Source: Branchiibius hedensis (GTDB lineage: Bacteria > Actinomycetota > Actinomycetes > Actinomycetales > Dermatophilaceae). From it: a stretch of 64,000 nt of DNA. The notes beneath the pieces are model-generated. The model made no database searches. It saw only the letters and a program-made list of their open reading frames with translations, and was not told where the DNA came from. Below are positions 25,811 through 34,122 of the stretch, piece by piece. Positions within the stretch are counted from its first letter, which is position 1, and every line of letters starts with the position of its first letter. The translations under genes were made by a program, and so were the position numbers. The stretch is taken from positions 3,472,001-3,536,000 of the forward strand of contig NZ_UESZ01000001.1 in NCBI RefSeq assembly GCF_900108585.1, read 5' to 3'.

Positions 25811-26518
25811 CGTGTCCAGCCGCATGTAACGGAAGCCGCGGTCGATCGCTCGCTGCGCCCGCCAGGTGACCGTGGACCGGTAGATACCCTGCCGGCGCCA
25901 CTGCGGCAGCGTCGAACCGCCCCACATCGACGCGAAGTCGGTGCCCGGCGAGTAGCGGCACCAAGCTGCGCAGAGCACCGGTCCGTCTCGATCTTCCTCG
26001 ACCAACACGATGTCCAGGCAGGTCGGGTCGGCGGCCTTTTCCCGTCGCAGCTCCTGCGTCATGTCACCGTCGCGTGGGCCCCAGATGGTCTGCATCAGAT
26101 CATGGATGCGTTGATAGTCCTGCGACGAATTTGCCTCTCGCAGAGCCACTCCCGCCGGCAAGGTCACGTCGTGCACGAGCGCTGCGGCCTCCCCGAGCAA
26201 GAGTGCCTCGTCGTCCTCCTTCTGGAAACCGTTGCGCTGCAAACGTTCTGCGAGATCGGCGGGCTCGTCGTAGGAGTAGGTCTTCCACTCCACCCGTTCG
26301 CCCCTTCCGTTGAAGAACTCCGCCGTGCGGGCGATCCAATAGTCGGGGTCTGGCCCGAGCCCCTCGGGTGACTCCACCATGCAGTACGACGATCCGGGCT
26401 CCACCGGGTAGCGGCGCCGGACCGGGCCATCCAGGTCCCGGACGATCCCGGGCCCGCCCTCGGACTCGCGGTTGGCCAGGCGGATCTGCTCGTGGAAATG
26501 CTGCAGCAACGGATTCAC
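25733..26518 (-). CDS. GNAT-family N-acetyltransferase
   Basis: A 261-residue acetyltransferase. The acetyl-CoA loop is seen near residue 215 as PQWRRQGIYRS, corresponding to the Q/RxxGxG/A motif, followed by AIDRGFRYMRLDTS and a C-terminal TQLGLQHV beta segment. The first half may be a degenerate second GNAT domain. GTG 26518 (VNPLLQHF) is preferred over an upstream ATG in a low-quality stretch. The acceptor is unknown. The last 26 codons overlap the end of the mannosyltransferase gene on the other strand. Confidence 0.8.
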   Translation of the reverse strand: MNPLLQHFHEQIRLANRESEGGPGIVRDLDGPVRRRYPVEPGSSYCMVESPEGLGPDPDYWIARTAEFFNGRGERVEWKTYSYDEPADLAERLQRNGFQKEDDEALLLGEAAALVHDVTLPAGVALREANSSQDYQRIHDLMQTIWGPRDGDMTQELRREKAADPTCLDIVLVEEDRDGPVLCAAWCRYSPGTDFASMWGGSTLPQWRRQGIYRSTVTWRAQRAIDRGFRYMRLDTSPDSRPILTQLGLQHVADTTPYVRG

Positions 26519-26592
26519 GCCGCCACCCTCCCACGGGCCTAACAGCTGTGGTCGGGGTTGACCGCTGGATCCACAGTCACCCACACGACTGG

Positions 26593-26658
26593 ATCTGCGC
26601 GGGTTATCGACATCCGCGCGGGTTGCAAGCTGCGCGAATGTCGATAACCCGCGCGGAT
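26593..26658. repeat. Long inverted repeat between GNAT gene and membrane protein A
   Basis: Two 21-base arms (26593-26613 and 26638-26658) are reverse complements with one mismatch, and contain GGGTTATCGACAT and ATGTCGATAACCC. The 24-base interior has an additional CGCGC/GCGCG pairing. The result is a very stable stem of about 26 bp. It lies between a gene reading leftwards away and the 3' end of membrane protein A. There is no T run, so it may be a Rho-assisted terminator, a REP-like element or an mRNA stabiliser. Confidence 0.75.
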
Positions 26659-26659
26659 G

Positions 26660-26714
26660 GCTCGAGGCGCTAGAGAGGGTCGCAGATCGCTCGAGGCGCT
26701 ACAGCGGGTCGCGG
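26660..26714. repeat. Tandem duplication of the 3' end of membrane protein A
   Basis: The 26-base unit at 26660-26685 (GCTCGAGGCGCTAGAGAGGG...) recurs at 26689-26714 with four differences, period 29. The right copy contains the stop and last codons (ATRDPL) of membrane protein A; the left copy encodes a matching ICDPL-stop remnant. This is a small tandem duplication spanning the gene's end. Confidence 0.75.
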
Positions 26715-28714
26715 GTGGCGAGCGCCGTCGCGAACGGGAACGCGATCAGGGCCGCGATGGCCGGGATCCCGACGCCGGAGTCGTTGATGCACATGGCGAT
26801 TGCGCACATCACGAGTACGCCGATCGCGGTCTCCCGCAGGAACGGCAGCTCTTCGGCGCCCACCTGGGTGTCGGCTGCGATCTCCAGCGGTTCGGACAGG
26901 CCCACGGCATTGCCCAGGCGTCGGGCCCACGACCAGCCGGGCTGGGCGGGACGGCCCGCGAGCCACACGACGTACCCGCAGAAGATCAACGCCAACGGGA
27001 TCAACGGGCTGACCGGGGTCGCGACCAGCAGCCGCAGGTTCGCGCCCAGCTTTTCCCCGACGATGCCACCGGAACCATCGAAGAGCCCGGCGAAGAACCG
27101 GCCGAGGTAGCTGCGCGAGGCGGCCGGGCGCAGGGCGTCGAGGACCCCGACGGCGACGACCAGCACCACGGCGGCGCCCACGATCAGCGTGATGCGCCGC
27201 CAGGATAGCGAGCGACCGAGCGCGAGGACGACCATGATGCCGCCGGCGATCAGCAGCGGCGGCGGCCCACCGAAGTCCGCACCCCACATCGGCGCCGCCA
27301 GAATGAGCACCGCTGCGCCACAGAGCAATCCGATGGTCCACGCGCCCAGGCGTCGCTCGTCCACCGCGATCAACCGGCCGCCCACCAGGCCGGCGAGCAG
27401 CAACACTGCGGTCGCGAAAATGGCATAACCGGCGTTGCCCATCCCGTAGTAGCGGCCGCCGTACTCGGGCTGCAGTCCGAGCATCGCCGGCAGCTGCAGC
27501 GACGACCCGTGCATCACGTCCAGCGCTAGCACCGCCGACGAGACGGCGCACACCGTCACCCACGGTGCGCCGATCCAGCGTCGCCAGGGTCCGGCGTAGG
27601 CGATGGCCACGACCACCCCGGCCCAGCCCAGCGACAGCAGCACCAGCCACAATCCCGGTGCCGGCCAACGTGACCACGGCAGCAGTCCGGCTAGGAAGGT
27701 GCCGATCGGAAGCGCGGCCAGGTAGGCCAGCGCCGGACGGGTCCACCGGGCTCGGCGCCACACCACCGCGGCGAGCAGCGCGATGAAGACCATGGCCCAC
27801 GCGAGCCAGAACCACACCAGCACCTGGTGGTTGACCGACACGGCCCGGGCCAGAGCGGCATTCGAAGCAGTCGCTGTCGCCGCGCTCTGCGGGGTCGGGA
27901 CGACCTGGAGCGCGGAGCCGTGCACGGCGCCCGGCAGCGTCGACACACCGACCGCCTGCAACAGGGTGGCGGTGATGTCCGCGGTCTGGATGAGGGCCGG
28001 TTGCTTGGTGGAGGCAGAACGGAGAACTCCTGCAGGCACGCCCGTGCCCAATGCGTAGGCCAATCGCAGACCCGCGTCGCCGGAGGAACCGTCCGACAAA
28101 CCCGTGACGATCAAGGTCGACGTCGCGGGGAGTTTGCCGACGATCGTGTTCAACTGCGCGGCCGACGCCGTGACCAGCGTGACCGCGCAGGTCGTGAAGG
28201 ACGCCGACGCGATCGAGGGTGCATAGTGGGTGACACGCCCGGCGGAGTCGGCAGCGCCGAGCGCCGCCTCTGGGCCGACCGCTTCGATGCACTTGCCGTG
28301 CTGGGCCGCAGTCGAGCCGAGCAAGCCGACGCCGGAGTCGGTGGACCGCCACTGCGACCACGACGGCCAGCTCGCGGTGCTGCCGGTCACGACCGGTGTG
28401 GGTGCAGTGCACCCGGCCGCGTCGACGCCATGCCCAGCGCCGAGCGTGAGCCAGGCACTCGGCGTACACGCGGTGGATCCGACGGTGTGCACGACCTGGT
28501 TGGCCGTCGCGCCGTAGTCGAGGACCTGCCACAGCGCGGGGGTGCGGGCGGCGGACACGTCGGTCCAGGACAATCCGGGTACGGCGACCACCACCACCGA
28601 GCCGCCCGTCACCACGGGTTTGGCCGCGGGTCGGGCGGTCACCAGCCCGGTCACGCCGTACGCAACGGCGAACAACGCGGTAATCGAAACCATCGCGATC
28701 ACCCAGCGCCGCAT
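26699..28714 (-). CDS. Membrane protein A: phosphatase-like outer domain plus polytopic domain
   Basis: A 671-residue protein of no known function. One N-terminal membrane helix is followed by an outer domain (about residues 35-280) with alkaline-phosphatase-superfamily character: VVVVAVPGLSW at the first strand, TPALWQVLDYGA, TACTPSAWLTLGAG at the nucleophile region, LIVTGLSDGS and QTADITATLLQAVGV at the end. Several metal-binding Asp/His expected in active members are absent. The C-terminal half has about ten membrane segments with LDVMHGSSLQL, YGGRYYGMGNAGYA, WGADFGG and INDSGVGIPA. These motifs recur in protein B. The divergent neighbour is a GT87 mannosyltransferase, 88 bp away. Role in envelope glycoconjugate assembly is inference. 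Confidence 0.75.
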   Translation of the reverse strand: MRRWVIAMVSITALFAVAYGVTGLVTARPAAKPVVTGGSVVVVAVPGLSWTDVSAARTPALWQVLDYGATANQVVHTVGSTACTPSAWLTLGAGHGVDAAGCTAPTPVVTGSTASWPSWSQWRSTDSGVGLLGSTAAQHGKCIEAVGPEAALGAADSAGRVTHYAPSIASASFTTCAVTLVTASAAQLNTIVGKLPATSTLIVTGLSDGSSGDAGLRLAYALGTGVPAGVLRSASTKQPALIQTADITATLLQAVGVSTLPGAVHGSALQVVPTPQSAATATASNAALARAVSVNHQVLVWFWLAWAMVFIALLAAVVWRRARWTRPALAYLAALPIGTFLAGLLPWSRWPAPGLWLVLLSLGWAGVVVAIAYAGPWRRWIGAPWVTVCAVSSAVLALDVMHGSSLQLPAMLGLQPEYGGRYYGMGNAGYAIFATAVLLLAGLVGGRLIAVDERRLGAWTIGLLCGAAVLILAAPMWGADFGGPPPLLIAGGIMVVLALGRSLSWRRITLIVGAAVVLVVAVGVLDALRPAASRSYLGRFFAGLFDGSGGIVGEKLGANLRLLVATPVSPLIPLALIFCGYVVWLAGRPAQPGWSWARRLGNAVGLSEPLEIAADTQVGAEELPFLRETAIGVLVMCAIAMCINDSGVGIPAIAALIAFPFATALATRDPL

Positions 28715-28802
28715 CACGGCCCGAGACTAATCGACCAACCCTGTGGATAACTTCTGCGGACGCTGCGCCCGCGTCATCAGCGTCACAGGGCAGAATGCCG
28801 GG

Positions 28803-30029
28803 GTGACCGTTGTTGCCCGACCGACCCGTTGGATCTGGGCCCTGGCCGTGGTGGTCGCACTGATCCGGCCCGTGATGCTGATCAATCACTTCGTGGTGGA
28901 GAACCCGCCCACCCGGTGGCTGGTGGACCTGGAGGTCTATCGCAACGCCGGGATCTCCAACCTGATCGGCCGACCGGTCTACGACGCGCTGACCCCGCCG
29001 CCGCAGCTGTTGCCGTTCACCTACCCACCGATCGCGTCCATTTTTGCGATCCTGCTGGCGCTCATCCCGTTCACGCTGGCCGGTTGGTTGTGGACGCTGG
29101 CGCAGTTCGCGGTACTCGCGGTCCTGGTGTGGTGGCTGTTCCGGGAACCGGCCCAGCGCTGCGGCAGGTGGTGGCCGCTCGCGCTGGCGGGCATCTGGAC
29201 CGCCGTGTGCTGCCTTCAGCCGGTCGGGGACGGGATCAAGTTCGGCCAGGTGGACATCTTCCTGATGGCGCTGGTGCTGCTTGACCTCGGCGGCCGCACC
29301 GGCCGGATCCCGCGTGGAGTGCTGATCGGCCTCGCCACGTCGATCAAGCTGACCCCGGGCATCTTCATCGTGCATCTGGTGGTGACCCGCCAATGGCGCG
29401 CCGCCGCCACCGCAGCGGGCAGTGCAGCCGGTTTCACCCTCGTGTCGTGGGTCCTGCTGCCGAGTGCCAGCTTCGCCTTCTGGGGCGGCGCGCTGCAGGA
29501 CCCGGACCGCTTGGGCCTCAACGACGGCACCTCCAACCAGTCGCTGCGCGGCATGCTGTTGCGCGCGCACTGGGACTCCACCGTGTTGTGGCTGGTTCTG
29601 GTGCTGATCGTGATGGTCATCGGCCTCGGTATCGCCCGGCGCGCTCACCACAAGGGTTGGCTGTGGCACGAAGCCGCCGCCGTCGGCCTGGTCGGCGTGC
29701 TCATCTCACCGGTCTCCTGGATCCACCACTTCGTGTGGGTGATCGTGGTGCTCGCCGCTCTGCTGCAGGTGCGCAAGCTCCTGGTGGCGGCGATCGTCTG
29801 GGCGTTGTTCACGATGCCGCTGCCGTGGTGGGGCCAATGGCGCTTGGAGCAAGGCCTGGACTTCCCGGCGTCCTCCAGCGGTAACCCCGGTTGGCAGCTT
29901 CTCAACGACAGTTACGGCCTCATCGCTGTGCTGCTACTTGGGGTTCTGGCGTGGTCACTTCCGGCGGTACGTCGTCGAGTCGCCACGCCGGACTCGCCGC
30001 AAGAAGCACCGTCAGCGGTATCGCGATGA
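28803..30029 (+). CDS. GT87/DUF2029 polyprenol-phosphate mannosyltransferase
   Basis: A 408-residue GT-C glycosyltransferase of the DUF2029/GT87 family, related to mycobacterial PimE/MptC-type enzymes that add mannose from polyprenyl-phosphomannose outside the membrane. Key first-loop residues are VDLEVYRNAG near residue 40, with the catalytic-type Asp, then LLPFTYPPIA near 70 and the later GDGIKFGQVDIFL and TSIKLTPG segments typical of the family. About ten membrane segments are visible. GTG 28803 is the start. It lies between two paralogous phosphatase-like membrane proteins and overlaps protein B by 110 bp tail to tail. Confidence 0.85.
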   Translation: MTVVARPTRWIWALAVVVALIRPVMLINHFVVENPPTRWLVDLEVYRNAGISNLIGRPVYDALTPPPQLLPFTYPPIASIFAILLALIPFTLAGWLWTLAQFAVLAVLVWWLFREPAQRCGRWWPLALAGIWTAVCCLQPVGDGIKFGQVDIFLMALVLLDLGGRTGRIPRGVLIGLATSIKLTPGIFIVHLVVTRQWRAAATAAGSAAGFTLVSWVLLPSASFAFWGGALQDPDRLGLNDGTSNQSLRGMLLRAHWDSTVLWLVLVLIVMVIGLGIARRAHHKGWLWHEAAAVGLVGVLISPVSWIHHFVWVIVVLAALLQVRKLLVAAIVWALFTMPLPWWGQWRLEQGLDFPASSSGNPGWQLLNDSYGLIAVLLLGVLAWSLPAVRRRVATPDSPQEAPSAVSR

Positions 30030-32028
30030 GCAACCCCGCCGGCGGGATCGCGGTCCCGGAGTCGTTGCTGAGGAAGCCGATCAGCCAGCAGACCGCAGCC
30101 GCCGCGAGTCCGCGCTCGTAGAATGGCACCTGGTCGAACAGCGGCCGCAGCGGCCGACCGAGCCGGGAGTTGGGGAAACCCAGCGCGCCGATCGCCAGCA
30201 GCAACAGCACCGGCACGACGAGGTTGATCGGGGAGGAGATCAGCATCGTCCAGTTCGCCTGCCAGATCCGCGCCAGGGGTCCGGTGGATCCATCGTCGAT
30301 GACTCCGGCCATGAAGTCGCCGAGGTGACTGCGATCGGCGACCGGCCGCAGGTAGTCCAGGTAGGCCAACCCGAGAACGAACACCGCGCTCACCGCGAGG
30401 ATCAGCAGGATCCGTCGCCAGGTCACCCGTCGCCCAGCCGCGTTCAGCGCCAGGTAGGCGAACGCGGGGATCAGCGCCGCCGTGCCGCCACCGTCGGCGC
30501 CCCACCCCGGATAGCCGTCGACGATCACGACTGCGGCGCCGATCAGCACGACGGTCAGCACCGCCAGGACCCGTGCGTGCCGGTCCAGCAGAGCGCCGGC
30601 GAGCGCCGCGGCCACCAGCAACGCACACGTCGCGTAGAACGCGTAGGCGACGTTGCCCATCCCGTAGAACCGACCGCCGTACACCGGTTGCAGGCCGGTG
30701 ATCGAGGTCAGTTGCAGCGCTGAACCGTGCACGACGTCCAGTCCGAGTACGACGAGCGTGAAGCTCGCGAGGAAGACCAAGGGTCCACGTCGGTGCCGGC
30801 CCCACGGCCCCAACAAGGCGGTCGCGGCGATGAAGACGGCACCGGCAAAGGTGAACATGCCCAGCACCACCCGTGGCTGGTCGGCCCGCCACCACGGCAG
30901 GAAACCCACCAGGATGGTGGCGACCGGCGTGGCTGCGACCAAGGCCGCCACACCGGCGAAGTACCGTCGCAGACCGCGGCTGAACCCCGGCCGTCGCAGC
31001 CACCACCACAGGCCACCCACGGCACACGCGACTGCCGTCCCGCCGAGGTAGCAGACGAAGAACGGCAGCACGAAGGCGTGCTCGATCTGCAACGCCTTGG
31101 TGAACTGCTCGACGCGGACCACCGGTGCGGTTGGGCTACCGGTCGGCTGGACCACAGGGGCTCGGCCCTCCGGCAGGCTCGGCGCCGCCGATCCGAGCCG
31201 GGACAGGGCCAGTGCCGACAGGTCGGTCGTCTGCAGGAGACCGATCTGCCGGGTGGAGGCCGAGGTCGCCAGGCCGTGCCGCACGTGCGGACCGATGATC
31301 GTCACCGCGCGCAACGACTCGGGTGTCGTGTCGTCGGCGGCGCCGGTCACCACCAGGGTGGTCTTCGCCGGGAGCCGCGCCAGCAACTGGGACAGGTAGC
31401 GGTCGTCGGGTCCGTCGAGCCCGATCAGCGTCACCGGGCAGGTGGTCAGCGACACGTCATCGACGCTGCGCTGATAGTGCGCGATCCGGCCGGTGCGGTC
31501 GGCTGCACCCAACGCGACGTACTTGCCAGCGGCCATCATGCACTGGCCGTGGGCTTCCAACGAGGACGCGACCAGGCCCAGGTCAGGGGTGTTGTTCGAC
31601 CCCGGTGCCGAGGCTCGCCACGTGGACCAGTTCGGGAAATAGGCGCCGGTGCCGTCCTGCACCGGTTGGAGTTCGGCGCTACAGGCCCCGGGCTGCTGGC
31701 CGGTGGGTGTCTCACCCACCGGCTGGCCGATGGTCGTGCGGGATCCGGCACCGAACGTCAACCAGGACTGGTTGCTGCAACTGTGCGCGGACAGATTACG
31801 GGTCGTCAGCACCGCGACCGCACCGGTGCGGGCCATCGCCCACAACGCCGGTGTGGTGTGCGAGTTCGCGCCTTCGAAGGTCAGCGTGGGCATCGACACG
31901 ATGACCAATCGGCCCGGTTGAGTGATCGGCTGGACCGCGGGCCGTGCCGACAGCCAGGTGATGGTGGCCGACGCGGCCCCGATCCCGAGCACGACGACGG
32001 CCACCGCCAGTAGCCAGCGCCGGATCAC
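29920..32028 (-). CDS. Membrane protein B: paralogue of protein A
   Basis: A 702-residue protein built like protein A: one N-terminal helix, an outer alkaline-phosphatase-like domain (LVIVSMPTLTF, TTPALWAMARTGA, QSWLTFGAGSRT, TLVVTGAADD, QTTDLSALALSRLG) and about ten membrane segments. Shared signatures with A are LDVVHGSALQL, YGGRFYGMGNVAYA, WGADGGG, SHLGDF and NDSGTAIPPAG. It starts at GTG 32028. The last 18 residues form a polar tail (PPEVTTPEPQVAAQR) lying over the end of the GT87 gene, suggesting loss of an earlier stop. As in A, the first metal Asp position is not Asp. Function unknown. Confidence 0.75.
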   Translation of the reverse strand: MIRRWLLAVAVVVLGIGAASATITWLSARPAVQPITQPGRLVIVSMPTLTFEGANSHTTPALWAMARTGAVAVLTTRNLSAHSCSNQSWLTFGAGSRTTIGQPVGETPTGQQPGACSAELQPVQDGTGAYFPNWSTWRASAPGSNNTPDLGLVASSLEAHGQCMMAAGKYVALGAADRTGRIAHYQRSVDDVSLTTCPVTLIGLDGPDDRYLSQLLARLPAKTTLVVTGAADDTTPESLRAVTIIGPHVRHGLATSASTRQIGLLQTTDLSALALSRLGSAAPSLPEGRAPVVQPTGSPTAPVVRVEQFTKALQIEHAFVLPFFVCYLGGTAVACAVGGLWWWLRRPGFSRGLRRYFAGVAALVAATPVATILVGFLPWWRADQPRVVLGMFTFAGAVFIAATALLGPWGRHRRGPLVFLASFTLVVLGLDVVHGSALQLTSITGLQPVYGGRFYGMGNVAYAFYATCALLVAAALAGALLDRHARVLAVLTVVLIGAAVVIVDGYPGWGADGGGTAALIPAFAYLALNAAGRRVTWRRILLILAVSAVFVLGLAYLDYLRPVADRSHLGDFMAGVIDDGSTGPLARIWQANWTMLISSPINLVVPVLLLLAIGALGFPNSRLGRPLRPLFDQVPFYERGLAAAAVCWLIGFLSNDSGTAIPPAGLLIAIPLTVLLAASPAWRLDDVPPEVTTPEPQVAAQR

Positions 32029-32046
32029 CCGGCAAGGTTACGGGGC

Positions 32047-32688
32047 TCAGATAGGTAGCCAGGACGGCAGCGAAACCCCGAAGAGTTGCAGCGCCAGCAG
32101 GACGGCGAACAGCGCGCAGACCAGACCACCGACGAATCGGATCACCGACAAGGGCACGTGGTCGAGCAGTTTGCGGCCCAGCAGCACCGCCAGCCCCGAC
32201 ACCACGGCCAGCGACAAGAAGGCGCCGATGCCAACGCTGAGGGCGTTACCCAGACCGCCGCCGCTCTTGGCCACGAACCCGGCGGTGGCCAACTGGGACA
32301 GATCGCCCCACTCGGCCAGGAAGAGGATCAGGAAGGACGCGGTCACCGCATGGAAACCCGATGCCGGCGCGGTCGCCTTCTGCTCGAACTCCTCCTCGGT
32401 CTCGGCTTCCTCGGCGTTGGCGTCCTTGGCGCTGCGGATCAACAGCACTGCTGCGATCGCAAACAGCACCATGACCACCGCATGCACCGGCTTCTCCGGC
32501 AGCCGCCCGATCAGCCCACCGAACGCAACCGCGACCACGGTCTGCACCAGGAACGCTGCGCACACCCCGATCCACACCAGGATCGGTCGGTAGCGGGTGG
32601 CCAGGACCAGCGTCGCGATGAACGTCTTGTCCGGCAGTTCGACCAGAAAGATGGTCACGAAGACGGTGACCATCAGCCCGAGATCCAT
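32047..32688 (-). CDS. TMEM165/GDT1-family (UPF0016) cation transporter
   Basis: A 213-residue membrane protein of the GDT1/TMEM165/MneA family, which exports Mn2+ or Ca2+. Both copies of the family's acidic motif are visible: ELPDKTF near residue 17 and EWGDLSQ near 125. The two three-helix repeats are separated by an acidic cytosolic loop (AEEAETEEEFE). In bacteria these proteins usually protect against manganese excess. It is transcribed alone from ATG 32688. Confidence 0.92.
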   Translation of the reverse strand: MDLGLMVTVFVTIFLVELPDKTFIATLVLATRYRPILVWIGVCAAFLVQTVVAVAFGGLIGRLPEKPVHAVVMVLFAIAAVLLIRSAKDANAEEAETEEEFEQKATAPASGFHAVTASFLILFLAEWGDLSQLATAGFVAKSGGGLGNALSVGIGAFLSLAVVSGLAVLLGRKLLDHVPLSVIRFVGGLVCALFAVLLALQLFGVSLPSWLPI

Positions 32689-32725
32689 GACGCGGTCAGT
32701 CTACGCACGCCGTACCCTCATTCCC

Positions 32726-33205
32726 GTGTCCACCGCCCTGCTTGTGCTGGCCCTCACGTTCGCCGTGCTGGCGTTGGTGGTGGCGCTCGCCGCGGTGTTG
32801 CGGTTGCGGGCGATCCAGCGGCAGTTCATGGCGCTGTGGCCGCCGGACCAGCGACGCGACGCGCTCGCCGTCCTCACGCGGCAAGCCGATCGCAGTACGG
32901 CGATCGAGCGGCGGGTCGGTGCCCTCGACGCCCGCGTCGACGGGCTGAGCCCGCACGTCGCCGCCGCCCTGCGGCACGTGGCCGTCGTGCGGTACGACGC
33001 GTTCGGCGACCCGGGCGGACGGCTATCGTTCTCGGCGGCCCTGCTGGACGACTCCGGTGACGGACTGGTCATCACCTCGATCCACGCTCGCGACGAGTCA
33101 CGCACCTACGCCAAGGGGGTGCTGGCCGGTCGCTCGGAGGTGAAACTCACCCCGGAGGAACAGCAGGCCATCGCCGCCGCCCGCACCAACCGGAAGGACG
33201 CCTGA
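32726..33205 (+). CDS. DUF4446 family protein
   Basis: A 159-residue protein with one N-terminal membrane helix (LLVLALTFAVLALVVALAAV), a coiled helical part and a C-terminal domain with HVAVVRYDAFGDPGG and RTYAKGVLAG, the usual DUF4446 signature. GTG 32726 is the start. It overlaps pheA in TGATG, a common neighbour for this family. Function unknown. Confidence 0.85.
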   Translation: MSTALLVLALTFAVLALVVALAAVLRLRAIQRQFMALWPPDQRRDALAVLTRQADRSTAIERRVGALDARVDGLSPHVAAALRHVAVVRYDAFGDPGGRLSFSAALLDDSGDGLVITSIHARDESRTYAKGVLAGRSEVKLTPEEQQAIAAARTNRKDA

Positions 33206-34122
33206 TGCGCTACGGATACTTCGGTCCCGAGGGCACCTTCACCCAGGCCGCCCTGCTGGCCTGGCGACCGGCCGAAGGGGCCGAGCACGTACCGTTCCCC
33301 ACCGTCGACGCGGCGCTGCGCGGGGTGCAGTCCGGCGCGGTCGACTCGGCGATGGTGCCGATCGAGAACTCCATCGAGGGCGGCGTACCCGCCACCATCG
33401 ATGCCCTGAACGCCCTCCGACTGGTGATCGTCGGTGAAGTCCTCGTGCCCATCACCTTCGTGTTGGTCGCACCCCCCGGTACGTCGCTTACAGACATCCG
33501 CACGATCGGCACCCATTCGCACGCCTGGGCCCAGGTCCGCGGCTGGGCGGCCGAGCACCTCCCGGGTGCGACGTACGTCCCCGCGCTATCGACGGCGGCC
33601 GGACCCCAAGCGCTGGAGGCGGCGCTCGCGGCCGGTGAGCCTCCGCCGTACGACGCAGCAGTCTGCGCCCCGGTGGCCGCCGGATCGCTGGAGGTGCTCG
33701 CCGAGGACATCGGTGACAACAAGACGGCGGTGACGCGGTTCGTGCTGGTCGCGCGGCCCGGCTGGCTGCCCAAGCCGACCGGTTTCGACAAGACCACCCT
33801 GGTGCTCTACCAGCACTCCGACCGGGCCGGTGGTCTGCTGGAGTTGCTGGAGCAGTTCGCGACCCGCGGGATCAACCTGACCCGCCTGGAGTCGCGCCCG
33901 ACCGGTGCGGCGATGGGCAGCTACTGCTTTTCCATCGACTTGGAGGGGCACCTGCGCGACGAGCGGGTCGCCGATGCGCTGCTGGGTCTGCGGCGGACCG
34001 CCGCCGACGTGCGCTTCCTCGGCTCCTACCCGCGCGCTGATCTGCGAGCGGCCACCGTCGAGTCGGCCGCATCCGACGCCGCGTTCGCCGACGCGCGCGA
34101 GTGGCTGCGTTCGCTGGGTTAG
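33205..34122 (+). CDS. pheA: Prephenate dehydratase
   Basis: A 305-residue enzyme that converts prephenate to phenylpyruvate for phenylalanine synthesis. The N-terminal PDT domain begins YGYFGPEGTFTQAAL and contains VPIENSIEGGVP near residue 53 and NKTAVTRFVLV near 180, the catalytic Thr-Arg-Phe motif. A C-terminal ACT domain (GLLELLEQFATRGINLTRLESRP) gives phenylalanine feedback control. Stand-alone PDT without a chorismate mutase is typical of actinobacteria. Confidence 0.96.
   Translation: MRYGYFGPEGTFTQAALLAWRPAEGAEHVPFPTVDAALRGVQSGAVDSAMVPIENSIEGGVPATIDALNALRLVIVGEVLVPITFVLVAPPGTSLTDIRTIGTHSHAWAQVRGWAAEHLPGATYVPALSTAAGPQALEAALAAGEPPPYDAAVCAPVAAGSLEVLAEDIGDNKTAVTRFVLVARPGWLPKPTGFDKTTLVLYQHSDRAGGLLELLEQFATRGINLTRLESRPTGAAMGSYCFSIDLEGHLRDERVADALLGLRRTAADVRFLGSYPRADLRAATVESAASDAAFADAREWLRSLG

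Noticed and set aside
26670-29669. A 999-codon open frame on the minus strand
   Set aside because: It is a high-GC shadow running out of frame across the protein A gene and the GT87 gene; composition is Arg/Gly/Ala-rich without domains, while the true frames show membrane helices and family motifs.
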